A stretch of 64,000 nucleotides of DNA from Bradyrhizobium sp. LTSP849 (GTDB lineage Bacteria > Pseudomonadota > Alphaproteobacteria > Rhizobiales > Xanthobacteraceae), in assembly GCF_000938255.1 (NCBI RefSeq), contig NZ_JYMR01000008.1, forward strand, positions 186,001-250,000, given 5' to 3'. The notes under the pieces were generated by a model, which had not been told where the DNA came from, searched no databases, and saw nothing but the letters and a program-made list of their open reading frames with translations. Below are positions 36,672 through 45,466 of the stretch, one piece after another. The position numbers and the translations under genes were made by a program. The stretch's first letter is position 1. Every line of letters begins with the position of its first letter.

Positions 36672-37442
36672 TCAGTAGCAGGCGCGCGGATCGGCCTGCA
36701 CATACTGGCCGCTCGGATAGCGGTAGTAGCAAACGCCCTCGGCCAGATAGTAGCCGGGACGTGAGGCTGCGGTAGCGCCGGCGATCGCGCCGGTGGCGCC
36801 GCCGATCACGGCGCCCGCTGCTGCACCCGAGGCTCTGCCGGAAATCAGCCCGCCGAGCACACCGCCAACGATGGCGCCGCCCAGCGCACTCGCGCCAGGA
36901 TCGACCGGTGGAGGCGGCGGCGGTGCCGGTTCATAGGCGACCGGCGGTGGTGCGTAGGCCATCGGCACGTCGTCAGCATAATCTTCGGAGATATAGGCGG
37001 GCGGGCCGTCCATCCGCTGCGGATAATAATACCAGACGCCGCCGACGTCCCACCACCAGCCGGGACGGCCGTTGTGGACCTCATGGCGCCAGCGCCCGCC
37101 ATCCCAGGCGAGGTTGCCGCGATAGGCGTGTCCGCCCCAGTCGCGCGCCGGCACAGGGCCGCGCGCATAGCGTCCAGGGGGCGGGCCACCAGGACCGTGC
37201 GGACCAGCACCGGGACCGGGACCGGCGTGAACAGGGCCGCCGGGCTGAGGCCCTGGCCGGGCCGCCTGCTGCGGCGGGGGACCCTTGCGCATGTTCTGCT
37301 GATTGTTCTGGGGCGGCGCACCGGCGCCCGGCCCCTGGCCGTCTCTTTTCGGACCTGCGTCCTGCGCTTGCGCCGAAAGCGCGAGCAATGACATGGCCGA
37401 AACCAAGGGAATGATGATCTTCATGCGGCTGGACGCACTCAT
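36672..37442 (-). CDS. Secreted Gly/Pro-rich protein with glycine-zipper C-terminus
   Basis: A 256-residue exported protein. A signal peptide (MKIIIPLVSAMSLLALSAQA) is followed by about 80 residues rich in Pro, Gly and Gln. A WDGGRWRHEVHNGRPGWWWD aromatic module comes next, then a Pro-rich spacer, a glycine-zipper segment (ALGGAIVGGVLGGLISGRAS) near residues 195-235, and a C-terminus with CYYRYPSGQYV. Such proteins usually sit in or on the outer membrane. The ATG at 37442 is preferred over 37424 because AGGGG lies upstream. A similar but shorter Gly/Tyr-rich protein is encoded at 58164-58466. Confidence 0.8.
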   Translation of the reverse strand: MSASSRMKIIIPLVSAMSLLALSAQAQDAGPKRDGQGPGAGAPPQNNQQNMRKGPPPQQAARPGPQPGGPVHAGPGPGAGPHGPGGPPPGRYARGPVPARDWGGHAYRGNLAWDGGRWRHEVHNGRPGWWWDVGGVWYYYPQRMDGPPAYISEDYADDVPMAYAPPPVAYEPAPPPPPPVDPGASALGGAIVGGVLGGLISGRASGAAAGAVIGGATGAIAGATAASRPGYYLAEGVCYYRYPSGQYVQADPRACY

Positions 37443-37612
37443 GCGTGCTTGACCCCTATTCTCTCGATTGCCGTGGTCCACGCGCGATAGACGATTCGGA
37501 TCGCGCCTGGCTGATGCCGGCTGACAAAACTGACCTGCTTGATCAGCCAAGTCCCGTTACAAATGTTTAAGATCGCGGCAATTTTTCGTCCGGATGTGTC
37601 CCGGGAATGCTG

Positions 37613-37852
37613 CTAGCGGGCCGGCTCGATCACGTTGCAGTTGCTGCGCCCCGACATCAGGCAATCCTGCAGCTTGCTGGCGGCGGTAAGGTCCCGGGCG
37701 AGCCACAGGCCGACGCCCAGAATCACGGCGGCAATGATCAACCCCGCGATGGCGCCGCGGCGGCTGTCGCCGGATTGGGGCTTTGGCGCTGATTTGGGCT
37801 TTTCGGCTGGTTCAGGCTTGGCTGATTCAGGCTTGGCTGGTTCGTTGGACAT
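37613..37852 (-). CDS. Small single-span membrane protein with Pro/Lys-rich head
   Basis: A 79-residue protein. The first 35 residues are a KPE/KPA-rich repeat-like head, followed by one membrane helix (GAIAGLIIAAVILGVGLWLA) and a short tail with two cysteines (KLQDCLMSGRSNCNVIEPAR). The tail cysteines could form a disulfide if it faces the periplasm. The ATG at 37852 is chosen; the frame extends upstream without conserved text. It is preceded by a gene of similar layout at 37914-38150, 61 bp away, so the two may be co-transcribed. Function unknown. Confidence 0.7.
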   Translation of the reverse strand: MSNEPAKPESAKPEPAEKPKSAPKPQSGDSRRGAIAGLIIAAVILGVGLWLARDLTAASKLQDCLMSGRSNCNVIEPAR

Positions 37853-37913
37853 GACGACCTTGTCGCTTGGAGCGGCGGCTTTATCACCTCCGCGACGTCG
37901 CGTCACATCCCCC

Positions 37914-38150
37914 TCAGCCCCTGGTGGGCCTGACCGCCTCCTTGCCCGAGGTTTCGACCGCCGGGATCGCCTGCTGGACCCGCGGCGCGCAAGTCGTCAG
38001 CACGAACGCGGTCCGGCTGCACTCCCAGCCGGTCCCCAGAACGGCATTCTCGATCGGTTGCGGACGGGCGAGCAGCAACGCTGCGCCGGCCACTGCCGCC
38101 ACCGCAAAGATGATTGCGAGCGCCTTCAGGCTCAGCCGGAAGAAAGACAT
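37914..38150 (-). CDS. Small single-span membrane protein (78 aa)
   Basis: A 78-residue protein with an N-terminal hydrophobic helix (LKALAIIFAVAAVAGAALLL) and a short periplasmic-looking tail containing two cysteines (WECSRTAFVLTTCAPRVQQA). Like its downstream neighbour it ends in a small polar domain with a cysteine pair. Function unknown; the two may act together. Confidence 0.68.
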   Translation of the reverse strand: MSFFRLSLKALAIIFAVAAVAGAALLLARPQPIENAVLGTGWECSRTAFVLTTCAPRVQQAIPAVETSGKEAVRPTRG

Positions 38151-38414
38151 GCCCGTGCTCCGTCTCGTATCGGGGCGAACGCTAGGCGCCGCCTCCGTGG
38201 CCCCTTATGAGGGACATCACAATTCGGCAGTTTTTCCGGGCTACGAAGGGATCGGCTGGTACAGCGAATTTTCGTCTACCTGATCGGCTGCGAATATGGG
38301 TGGCGTTGCGGCGCGCGCGGATGTACACGCATCTGCGTCGCGTGGTGCCTGCTATGCCCAGCCGACGTACCAACAGGCAATGATGTAAGATTGAAAGCGA
38401 GGAAGGCAAGGCCC

Positions 38415-38762
38415 GTGAGTGGATTTAGGGAACCCGGGTTTTCAGACCGGCAAAAGGCGGCGCAGGAAGCGCGCAAGAATCTTTTAAACAAATTCAAATC
38501 GCAGCCCGGGCCCGATGATCCCGCGGTTGTGGCGAAGCGTGCCGAGCGCGAGGCCCTCGCGGTCAAGCGCGCCGAGGCAAAGGCTTTGCGCGAGGTGGAA
38601 AAGGCCGAGCAGAAGCGTCGCGACGAAGAAGCCGCGGCCCTCGAAGCCGCGCGGATCGCTCGTGAAGCGGAAGAATCGGCCGCAAAGGCGGCTGAAGCCG
38701 AGGCTGAGCAAAAGGCCAAGCGTGACGCCCGCTACGCCGCCCGCAAGGCCAAGCGCAAGTAA
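38415..38762 (+). CDS. DUF6481-type coiled-coil protein
   Basis: A 115-residue soluble protein. It begins with the conserved opening SGFREPGFSDRQKAAQEARK and continues as a long Ala/Glu/Lys/Arg helix (about residues 45-110), probably a coiled coil, ending in the basic tail ARYAARKAKRK. The GTG at 38415 is preferred over a TTG at 38391, since AGGAAGG sits eight bases upstream and the conserved family text starts there. DUF6481 naming is from memory of family sequences. Possible nucleic-acid or ribosome association is suggested by its strongly basic tail. Confidence 0.75.
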   Translation: MSGFREPGFSDRQKAAQEARKNLLNKFKSQPGPDDPAVVAKRAEREALAVKRAEAKALREVEKAEQKRRDEEAAALEAARIAREAEESAAKAAEAEAEQKAKRDARYAARKAKRK

Positions 38763-38937
38763 CGTTCACAAGTAACGTTCAATTGAAATTGAACTGAGGC
38801 ACGCCTCCGTTCACGCGTCACGACGGGACGGTCTTGCCGGGCCCGCGCGAAAGCGTGGCCCGATGACAGACAACCAAACCGAAATCGCGAAACGCCGGGC
38901 TCGCCTCGTCGAGGCGTCCCGGCATCACGGCGCGAGA

Positions 38938-39180
38938 TCAGTTCTTCTTCATCATCCCATCGTCCTTCTTCATCCCGTCCTTCGACATCGTGTCCTTCTT
39001 CATGCCGTCGTCCTTGGACATGGTGTCTTTCTTCATGCCGTCTTTGGACATCGTGTCCTTCTTCATCATGCCATCGTCCTTGCCCATCTTGTCCTGAGCA
39101 AAGGCGGCCGGCGAAAGCGCGAGGCCAAGCGAGAGAGCGGCAGCCGAGACGCCGAGCACGATGCGGGTGCGAATGGTCAT
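38938..39180 (-). CDS. Secreted MxKDx-repeat protein
   Basis: An 80-residue exported protein. A signal peptide (IVLGVSAAALSLGLALSPAA, cleavage after AFA) is followed by a mature part of about 51 residues built almost only from Met, Lys, Asp, Gly, Ser and Thr, repeating units such as DGMKKDTMSKD. This is the pentapeptide MxKDx repeat family. Methionine-rich repeats suggest metal (copper) binding or oxidant scavenging in the periplasm; this is inference. It stands alone, with ACAAT(G)-type spacing and a candidate GAAGGACA ribosome-binding site just before the ATG. Confidence 0.85.
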   Translation of the reverse strand: MTIRTRIVLGVSAAALSLGLALSPAAFAQDKMGKDDGMMKKDTMSKDGMKKDTMSKDDGMKKDTMSKDGMKKDDGMMKKN

Positions 39181-39511
39181 GATTCATTGTCCTTCGAATG
39201 AGGTTTGCTAGCGACGGACGCCGCTATTCAATCTCGACGGATGGACGGCCGGCTTTGTTACGTCGTCACTGACAAATTTGTGGTGTCCGCCGTCCGCGTG
39301 TTCGCCGCAATCTCGTGCGCAGTGGCACCGCCGGTTTCTCAAACCGGCAGTGACCGCAAGTGTGCAGCGCAGCAAGGCCAACACTTGCCGCGGCATTCGG
39401 TCTCGAACTATCAGATGAGAGAATATCGGGTGGAAGACCGGCTAGGATGGGCCCCGAGGCCGGCCTCAAAACCCGATCGTGCCAACAAGAACAGTCCAAG
39501 GGGATCAAGTC
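39181..39511. other. Intergenic region upstream of the TRAP operon
   Basis: A 331 bp divergent gap between the MxKDx protein gene and dctP. It should hold both promoters. No gene, riboswitch or recognisable operator was seen. Confidence 0.45.
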
Positions 39512-40534
39512 ATGCTTAGCCGCCGCAACCTGCTCGCGACCGCCGTCGCAGCACCCGCCATTCTCCGTTTCGGCATCGGCACCGCACACGCCGCGACCAC
39601 GCTGAAGATCTCGCACCAATTCCCGGGCGGCACCATCGACAAGGGCGATTTCCGCGACCGGCTCTGTCGCATGTTCGCAGCCGAAGTCGCCAAGCGCAGC
39701 AATGGCGATATCGCGGCTGAAATCTATCCGAACTCCTCGCTGATCAAGACCAATGCGCAGTTCTCCGCGATGCGAAAGGGCGCGCTCGACATCTCGCTCT
39801 ATCCAATGCCCTACGCCGGCGGCGAATTGCCGGAGACCAATATCGGCCTGATGCCCGGCCTGGTCACCACCTACGACCAGGGCATGCGCTGGAAGAAAGA
39901 GCCGGTCGGCAAGGCGCTGACCGACTTCCTCGCCGACAAGGGCATCATCCTGCTCTCCTGGGTGTGGCAGGCCGGCGGCGTCGCCAGCCGCTCCAAGGCG
40001 ATCGTATCGCCGGAAGATGCCAAGGGCATGAAGGTGCGCGGCGGCTCGCGCGAAATGGACATGGTGCTCCAGACCGCGGGCGCCTCGGTGCTGTCGGTGC
40101 CCTCGAACGAAATCTACGCGGCGATGCAGACCGGCGCCTGCGATGCCGGCATCACCTCCTCCACCAGCCTGATCTCGTTCCGCCTCGAAGAGGTCGCGAA
40201 GTCGCTGACCTCGGGCGCTGGTGCTTCGTATTGGTTCATGCTCGAGCCGCTGATGATGTCGAAGGCGATCTTCGACAAGCTGCCGAAGAACCAGCAGGAC
40301 ATCCTGCTCGCTGTCGGCGAGGAGCTCGAGACCTTCGGCCGGCAGGGCGCGCAGGACGATGATGTCGAGGTCGCCAAGGTCTATGAGAAGGCCGGTGCCA
40401 AGGTCAGCGCACTCGATGCCGCGACCGTCGGCAAGTGGCGCGATATCGCCCGCGACACCGCGTGGAAGGATTACGGCGCCAAGACCGCGACCGCGGCGAA
40501 TTTGCTCAAGCTCGCCTCCGACGTCTCAGCATGA
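39512..40534 (+). CDS. TRAP transporter substrate-binding protein (DctP family)
   Basis: Periplasmic receptor of a tripartite ATP-independent importer, 340 residues. The N-terminus LSRRNLLATAVAAPAI has the twin arginine of a Tat-type signal, followed by a cleavage region AHAATTLKIS. The DctP fold segments are clear: GGTIDKGDFRDRLCRMFAAE, RKGALDISLYPMPYAGGE, and VPSNEIYAAMQTGACDAGIT, which carries the family ligand region. The ATG at 39512 has an AAGGGG upstream. It begins the operon dctP-dctQ-dctM. Substrates of this family are usually organic acids; which one is unknown. Confidence 0.92.
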   Translation: MLSRRNLLATAVAAPAILRFGIGTAHAATTLKISHQFPGGTIDKGDFRDRLCRMFAAEVAKRSNGDIAAEIYPNSSLIKTNAQFSAMRKGALDISLYPMPYAGGELPETNIGLMPGLVTTYDQGMRWKKEPVGKALTDFLADKGIILLSWVWQAGGVASRSKAIVSPEDAKGMKVRGGSREMDMVLQTAGASVLSVPSNEIYAAMQTGACDAGITSSTSLISFRLEEVAKSLTSGAGASYWFMLEPLMMSKAIFDKLPKNQQDILLAVGEELETFGRQGAQDDDVEVAKVYEKAGAKVSALDAATVGKWRDIARDTAWKDYGAKTATAANLLKLASDVSA

Positions 40535-41085
40535 TCCACGGTCCGCTTCCGGATCGTGACGACCAGGCGACCGCTGCCGCAAGCACAGGCCTTGCGGCGG
40601 CGCTCGATCGCGGCCTCGCCGTCCTCAACCGCATCATCGTCGTGTTCGCATCACTCGCGCTGGTCGCTGCCTGCGCCATCCTGAGCTACAGCGTGCTCAG
40701 CCGCGCGCTGTTCCACGCCGCCAATTACTGGCAGGACGAGGCCGCCGTGTTCCTGCTGGTCGGCGCCACCTTCATGTCCGCGGCCTATGTGCAGCAGAAC
40801 CGCGGTCATATCGGCATCGAGGCCTTCGTCGGCCTGCTCTCGCCGCTGGCAAACAAGGCCCGGCTCTGGTTCGTCGACGTGGTGACGCTTCTGTTCTGTG
40901 CGTTCTTCACCTGGAAATCCTGGACGCTGGCGCATGAAGCTTACGTCGACGGCCAGGTCTCGAACTCGATGTGGTCACCGCCGCTCGCCATCCCCTATTC
41001 GCTGATGGCGTTCGGCATGAGCCTGCTCTGCGTGCAGGTTCTCGTGCAGCTTGCGCTGCCCTTCGCTGGAGCCAGGCGGCCATGA
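40531..41085 (+). CDS. TRAP transporter small permease (DctQ family)
   Basis: The four-helix small membrane subunit, 184 residues. It has LNRIIVVFASLALVAACAIL, then YWQDEAAVFLLVGATFMSAA with the conserved WQDE of DctQ proteins, then QQNRGHIGIEAFVGLLSP. The ATG at 40531 overlaps the dctP stop as ATGA, so translation is coupled. It partners with DctM and the DctP receptor. Confidence 0.93.
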   Translation: MIHGPLPDRDDQATAAASTGLAAALDRGLAVLNRIIVVFASLALVAACAILSYSVLSRALFHAANYWQDEAAVFLLVGATFMSAAYVQQNRGHIGIEAFVGLLSPLANKARLWFVDVVTLLFCAFFTWKSWTLAHEAYVDGQVSNSMWSPPLAIPYSLMAFGMSLLCVQVLVQLALPFAGARRP

Positions 41086-42440
41086 GCGTTTTCGGTATCG
41101 GCCTCGCCTACGGCTTCGCGACACTGGTTGCCATGTTCTCGGGCATGCCCATTGCCTTTGCCCTTGGCGCCGTCGCTGTCGTGTTCATGGGCATCTACAT
41201 GCCCGCCGCTTCGCTGGATACGGTGACGCAGAACGTCTACGAGGAGATGGCCTCGATCACGCTGCTGTCGATCCCGCTCTTCATCCTGAAAGGCGCGGCG
41301 ATCGGCAAGTCGCGCGCCGGCCAGGATCTCTACTCGGCGCTGCACGCCTGGCTGCACCGCGTGCCCGGCGGCTTGGGCGTTGCGAACGTCTTCGCCTGCG
41401 CGCTGTTTGCAGCGATGGCGGGCTCGTCGCCCGCGACCTGCTCGGCAATCGGCTCGGCCGGCATCCCCGAGATGCGCAAGCGCGGCTATTCCGGCGGTTT
41501 TGCCGCGGGGATCATCGCCGCCGGCGGCACGCTCGGCATCCTGTTGCCGCCCTCGATCACCATGATCCTGTTCGCGGTTGCCGCCGAAAAATCACTCGGA
41601 CGGCTGTTCCTCGCCGGCATCGGGCCCGGCCTGCTGCTGGTCTCGCTGTTCGGCGCCTATGCGGTGATCCACTTCCGCAAGGAATATGCCGCTGCTGAAG
41701 CGATCTACAAGAAGGGCGGCCCCGAGGCCGCCATCCTGGCCCGTGACGAGTACACACTCGCCGAGCGCTTCAGCGTCCTGCCGCGCGTGCTGCCCTTCGT
41801 CCTGCTGCTGACCGGCGTGATGGCCGCGCTCTATGGCGGCTATGCCACTCCGTCGGAGACCGCCGGCCTCGGCGGCCTGCTGGCGCTGGCGCTGATCGCG
41901 GCGATCTACGGTGTCTGGCGGCCGAGCGACCTTGCGCCCATCATGAAGTCGACGATCCGGGAATCGACCATGCTGATGATGATCATCGGCATGTCGCTGC
42001 TCTATTCCTACGTGATGAGCTATCTGCACATCTCGCAATCGGCCGCCGAATCCGTCGTCGCGATGCACCTGCCGCGCTGGGGCCTGCTGTTCGCGATCCT
42101 CGTGATGGTGGTCGTGCTCGGCTTCTTCTTGCCGCCGGTCTCGATTATTCTCATGACCGCACCGATCATCCTGCCCCCCTTACGGGCGGCCAATTTCGAC
42201 ATCATCTGGTTCGGCGTGGTCATGACCATCGTGATGGAGATGGGGCTGATCCATCCGCCTGTGGGGTTGAATATCTTCGTCATCCGCAACGTCGCGCCGG
42301 ATATTCCGCTGAGCGAGGTGATCTGGGGCACTCTGCCCTTCGTGCTCTTGATGATGGGCGCGGTGCTGCTGCTCTGCCTCGTGCCGGGAATATCGACCGC
42401 ACTGCCGGACCTGGTGATGGGGCCGGACGGAAGCAGGTAG
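41082..42440 (+). CDS. TRAP transporter large permease (DctM family)
   Basis: The ion-coupled transport channel, 452 residues with about 12 helices. Family text includes GMPIAFALGAVAVVFMGIYM, ALFAAMAGSSPATCSAIGSA (the family substrate-region Ser/Thr block), and GGTLGILLPPSITMILFAV. The ATG at 41082 overlaps the dctQ stop as ATGA. It completes the operon; the dispersed palindromic repeat begins 18 bp after its stop and may end the transcript. Confidence 0.94.
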   Translation: MSVFGIGLAYGFATLVAMFSGMPIAFALGAVAVVFMGIYMPAASLDTVTQNVYEEMASITLLSIPLFILKGAAIGKSRAGQDLYSALHAWLHRVPGGLGVANVFACALFAAMAGSSPATCSAIGSAGIPEMRKRGYSGGFAAGIIAAGGTLGILLPPSITMILFAVAAEKSLGRLFLAGIGPGLLLVSLFGAYAVIHFRKEYAAAEAIYKKGGPEAAILARDEYTLAERFSVLPRVLPFVLLLTGVMAALYGGYATPSETAGLGGLLALALIAAIYGVWRPSDLAPIMKSTIRESTMLMMIIGMSLLYSYVMSYLHISQSAAESVVAMHLPRWGLLFAILVMVVVLGFFLPPVSIILMTAPIILPPLRAANFDIIWFGVVMTIVMEMGLIHPPVGLNIFVIRNVAPDIPLSEVIWGTLPFVLLMMGAVLLLCLVPGISTALPDLVMGPDGSR

Positions 42441-42457
42441 AGGCAATCACAACTGCC

Positions 42458-42549
42458 GTAGGGTGGGCAAAGCGAAGCGTGCCCACCATTTGGAATTGCG
42501 ATCGTTGAGAGATGGTGGGCACGGCGCTACGCGCCTCTGCCCACCCTAC
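42458..42549. repeat. Dispersed palindromic repeat, copy 2 (92 bp)
   Basis: Same element as at 13562-13654: GTAGGGTGGGCAAAGCG at one end, CTCTGCCCACCCTAC at the other, and inner arms GTGCCCACCAT and ATGGTGGGCACGGCGC. The central part between the inner arms is not conserved between the copies. It lies between the convergent dctM and HMG-CoA lyase genes. Confidence 0.85.
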
Positions 42550-42554
42550 GGGAG

Positions 42555-43466
42555 TTACGACGCCGCCCGCCTCTTCTTCGCGTTCAGCGCCGATGCAACG
42601 CGGCTCACAGGCGGCTTGCCCAGCACACCGCTCATCGCATTCGTCGCCGTCAGCAGCTTCTCCATGTCCACGCCGGTCCTGATCCCCATACCCTCCAGCA
42701 TGTAGACGACATCCTCGGTCGCGACATTGCCAGTCGCACCGGGAGCGTACGGACAGCCGCCGAGGCCGCCGGCGGCGGCGTCGATGACGCGGACGCCCTC
42801 CTCCAGGCCGACGTAGAGATTGGCGAGCGCCTGGCCGTAGGTGTCGTGGAAGTGCATCGCGAGCTTGGCCGCCGGGATATTGGCGCTCACCGCGCGCAGC
42901 ATCTCCTTGGCCTTGGTCGGCGTGCCGACGCCGATGGTGTCGCCGAGCGAAATCTCGTAGCAGCCGAGATCCCACAACGTCGTGGCGAGATCGGCGACCG
43001 CCCTGGGCTTGATCTCGCCGTCGAAGGGACAGCCCAGCACGCAGGAGATATAGCCGCGCACTCTGACGCAATCCGCCTTGGCGCGCGCCAGCACCGGCTT
43101 GAAGCGCTCGATGGACTCCACGACCGTGCAATTGATGTTGGCCCGCGAAAAGCCCTCAGAGGCCGCGGCGAACACGGAGACGACCTGCGCACCCGCCGAG
43201 CGCGCGGCGTCATAGCCCTTCTCGTTCGGCACCAGCACGTGGAATTCGGCGCCCTTCACGTGGGCAACGCCGCGCAGCACGGCATCCGAGCTTGCCATCT
43301 GCGGGATCGCCTTGGGCGAGACGAACGCCCCGACCTCGACGGTGTGCAAGCCGGCTGCCACCAGCGCCTCGACGAAAGCAATCCGCGCCTCGACGCTGAC
43401 GGGCGTCTTCTCGTTCTGGAGGCCGTCGCGCGGCCCCATTTCGATGATGCGTACGGGATCGCTCAT
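42555..43466 (-). CDS. Hydroxymethylglutaryl-CoA lyase
   Basis: Splits HMG-CoA into acetoacetate and acetyl-CoA, the last step of leucine breakdown. A TIM-barrel HMGL-like enzyme of 303 residues: IIEMGPRDGLQNEKTPVSVE at the N-terminus, metal-binding AMHFHDTYGQALANL, and the active-site cysteine loop GLGGCPYAPGATGNVATED. The ATG at 43466 is 1 bp after the mccA stop; an in-frame GTG at 43475 would overlap it. It is the last gene of the ivd-mccB-mccA-HMGL operon. Confidence 0.93.
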   Translation of the reverse strand: MSDPVRIIEMGPRDGLQNEKTPVSVEARIAFVEALVAAGLHTVEVGAFVSPKAIPQMASSDAVLRGVAHVKGAEFHVLVPNEKGYDAARSAGAQVVSVFAAASEGFSRANINCTVVESIERFKPVLARAKADCVRVRGYISCVLGCPFDGEIKPRAVADLATTLWDLGCYEISLGDTIGVGTPTKAKEMLRAVSANIPAAKLAMHFHDTYGQALANLYVGLEEGVRVIDAAAGGLGGCPYAPGATGNVATEDVVYMLEGMGIRTGVDMEKLLTATNAMSGVLGKPPVSRVASALNAKKRRAAS

Positions 43467-43467
43467 G

Positions 43468-45462
43468 TCACTCACCGGAAGCTTCGACCACGGCGAGCTC
43501 GACGCCCTCCTGGACGATGTCGCCGACCTTGCACTTGATGGACTTCAGCACGCCGGCATAGGGCGCGCGCAGCGTCTGCTCCATCTTCATCACCTCCAGC
43601 GTCAGGATCGGCGCGCCCTTCTCGAGGCTGGCACCCTCCTCCGCGAGCACGGCGACGACCGTGCCCGGCAGCGGTGCCGCGATCTTGTCCGCGCCGGCCT
43701 GCTCCTCGGTCTCGCCGCCGAACGGATCGACCCAGTGCAGATCGAACCGCCCGTTGCGCGTGCGCAAATACAGCTCGTGGCCGTCGATGACAGCGGCGAC
43801 CTGTGACTTCACGCCGTCAAGCGTCAGGTCGAAGCCACCGTCCTTTGGCACGACGGCAAACGCCAGCTCGCGCTCGCCGATCACCAGCGTCGACGGGCCA
43901 CTGCCGTAATTCAACGTGATCTTATGTTCCGGCCCATGCCCGACACGGAAAGAAAACCCTCGCTGGCGGCGGCCCACCGGCATCCAGCCAAAGGTGTGCC
44001 ACGGCGAGTTCTGCGCGGTCTTGCGCTCGTCGTTGACGATCGCGGCCACCGCCGCACAGAGCTCGAGTTCACCGGGCGCCGGTGCCGCTGAAGTCAGGAC
44101 CGCCAGCTCACGCTCGATAAACCCAGTGTCGATCGCATTCGCCCGCACTTTTGGATGCGTGATCAGCGCCGACAGAAACGGGATGTTGGTGACGATGCCG
44201 CGGACGTCGGAATCTTCCAGCCCGCGGTTGAGCCGCTCGATCGCGACATCCCGCGTCGGTGCCCATGCGATCATCTTGGCCAGCATCGCATCGTAGTAAG
44301 GCGACACCGCATCGCCCTCGCGATAGCCGGCGTCGATACGCAAACCTCCGGTCTCCGCCGGCAGCCGCCATGTCGAGATCTTGCCGACCGACGGCATAAA
44401 GTTCTTGGTCGGGTTTTCGGCGTAGACGCGCGCCTCAATGGCGTGGCCGTTGAGCCGGATCTCGTCCTGCTTCAGCGGCAATGCCTCGCCGAAGGCGACG
44501 CGCAGCTGCCACTCGACGAGATCGACGCCGGTGATCAGCTCGGTCACGGGGTGCTCGACCTGGAGGCGGGTGTTCATCTCGATGAAGAACACATCCTTGC
44601 CGTCGGAGACGAACTCGATGGTGCCGGCGCCGACATAGTTGACGGCTCCGGCCGCTTTTCGCGCGGCGGCGCAGACGGTCTCGCGCTGCGCGGGATTGAG
44701 CGTCGGCGACGGCGCTTCTTCGATCACCTTCTGGTGCCGGCGTTGCAACGTGCATTCGCGCTCGAACAGCGACAACAGATTGCCATGGCTGTCGCCGATC
44801 ACCTGCACCTCGATGTGCCGGGGATTGTCGACATATTTTTCGATCAGCATGCGATCGTCGCCGAACGCGGCCTTGGCCTCGCGCTTGGCGCTGACGATCG
44901 CCGGCCCAAGCTCGGCCGCCGAGCGCACGATGCGCATGCCGCGTCCGCCGCCGCCGGCGGACGCCTTGACCAGCACAGGGAAGCCGACCTTCTCAGCCGC
45001 CTTCGCAAGCGTCGCCTCGTCCTGGGCCTCGCCGTGATAGCCGGGCACCAGCGGCACGCCGGCTTTCTCCATCAGCGCTTTCGAGCCGGATTTTGATCCC
45101 ATCGCCGTCATCATCGCGGCGGTCGGGCCGACAAACACCAGGCCGGCATCGAAGCAGGCCTGCGCGAACTCGGCATTTTCCGACAGGAAGCCGTAACCGG
45201 GATGCACGGCCTCCGCGCCGGTCTTGCGCGCAGCCTCGATCAGCCGCTCGACATTGAGATAGCTGTCGCGCGCACGCGCCGGCCCGAGCAGCACGGCTTC
45301 GTCGGCGAGCGCGACATGCATGGCATCGCGGTCGGCCTCGGAATACACCGCGACAGTGCGCAGCCCCATGGCCCGCGCAGTGCGGATGACGCGACAAGCG
45401 ATCTCCCCGCGGTTGGCGATCAGGAGCGTGCGAAAACGCCGGTAGAGCTTTGAACGGTCCAT
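43468..45462 (-). CDS. mccA: Methylcrotonyl-CoA carboxylase, biotin-carrying alpha subunit
   Basis: ATP-dependent biotin carboxylase with biotin carrier, 664 residues. It has ANRGEIACRVIRTARAMGL at the start, the ATP-grasp glycine loop KASAGGGGRGMRIV, FFIEMNTRLQVEHPVTELIT, and a C-terminal biotinyl domain with the biotin lysine in LEVMKMEQ (about K626). The motif reads VMKM rather than the usual AMKM. The partner beta subunit gene is 4 bp upstream. Gene company (isovaleryl-CoA dehydrogenase and HMG-CoA lyase) identifies the substrate as 3-methylcrotonyl-CoA rather than propionyl-CoA. Confidence 0.93.
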   Translation of the reverse strand: MDRSKLYRRFRTLLIANRGEIACRVIRTARAMGLRTVAVYSEADRDAMHVALADEAVLLGPARARDSYLNVERLIEAARKTGAEAVHPGYGFLSENAEFAQACFDAGLVFVGPTAAMMTAMGSKSGSKALMEKAGVPLVPGYHGEAQDEATLAKAAEKVGFPVLVKASAGGGGRGMRIVRSAAELGPAIVSAKREAKAAFGDDRMLIEKYVDNPRHIEVQVIGDSHGNLLSLFERECTLQRRHQKVIEEAPSPTLNPAQRETVCAAARKAAGAVNYVGAGTIEFVSDGKDVFFIEMNTRLQVEHPVTELITGVDLVEWQLRVAFGEALPLKQDEIRLNGHAIEARVYAENPTKNFMPSVGKISTWRLPAETGGLRIDAGYREGDAVSPYYDAMLAKMIAWAPTRDVAIERLNRGLEDSDVRGIVTNIPFLSALITHPKVRANAIDTGFIERELAVLTSAAPAPGELELCAAVAAIVNDERKTAQNSPWHTFGWMPVGRRQRGFSFRVGHGPEHKITLNYGSGPSTLVIGERELAFAVVPKDGGFDLTLDGVKSQVAAVIDGHELYLRTRNGRFDLHWVDPFGGETEEQAGADKIAAPLPGTVVAVLAEEGASLEKGAPILTLEVMKMEQTLRAPYAGVLKSIKCKVGDIVQEGVELAVVEASGE

Positions 45463-45466
45463 CGCA

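Noticed and set aside
34999..39180. tRNA-Arg-bounded genomic island
   Set aside because: No integrase gene and no repeated 3' tRNA end downstream were seen. Small-gene density alone does not establish an island.
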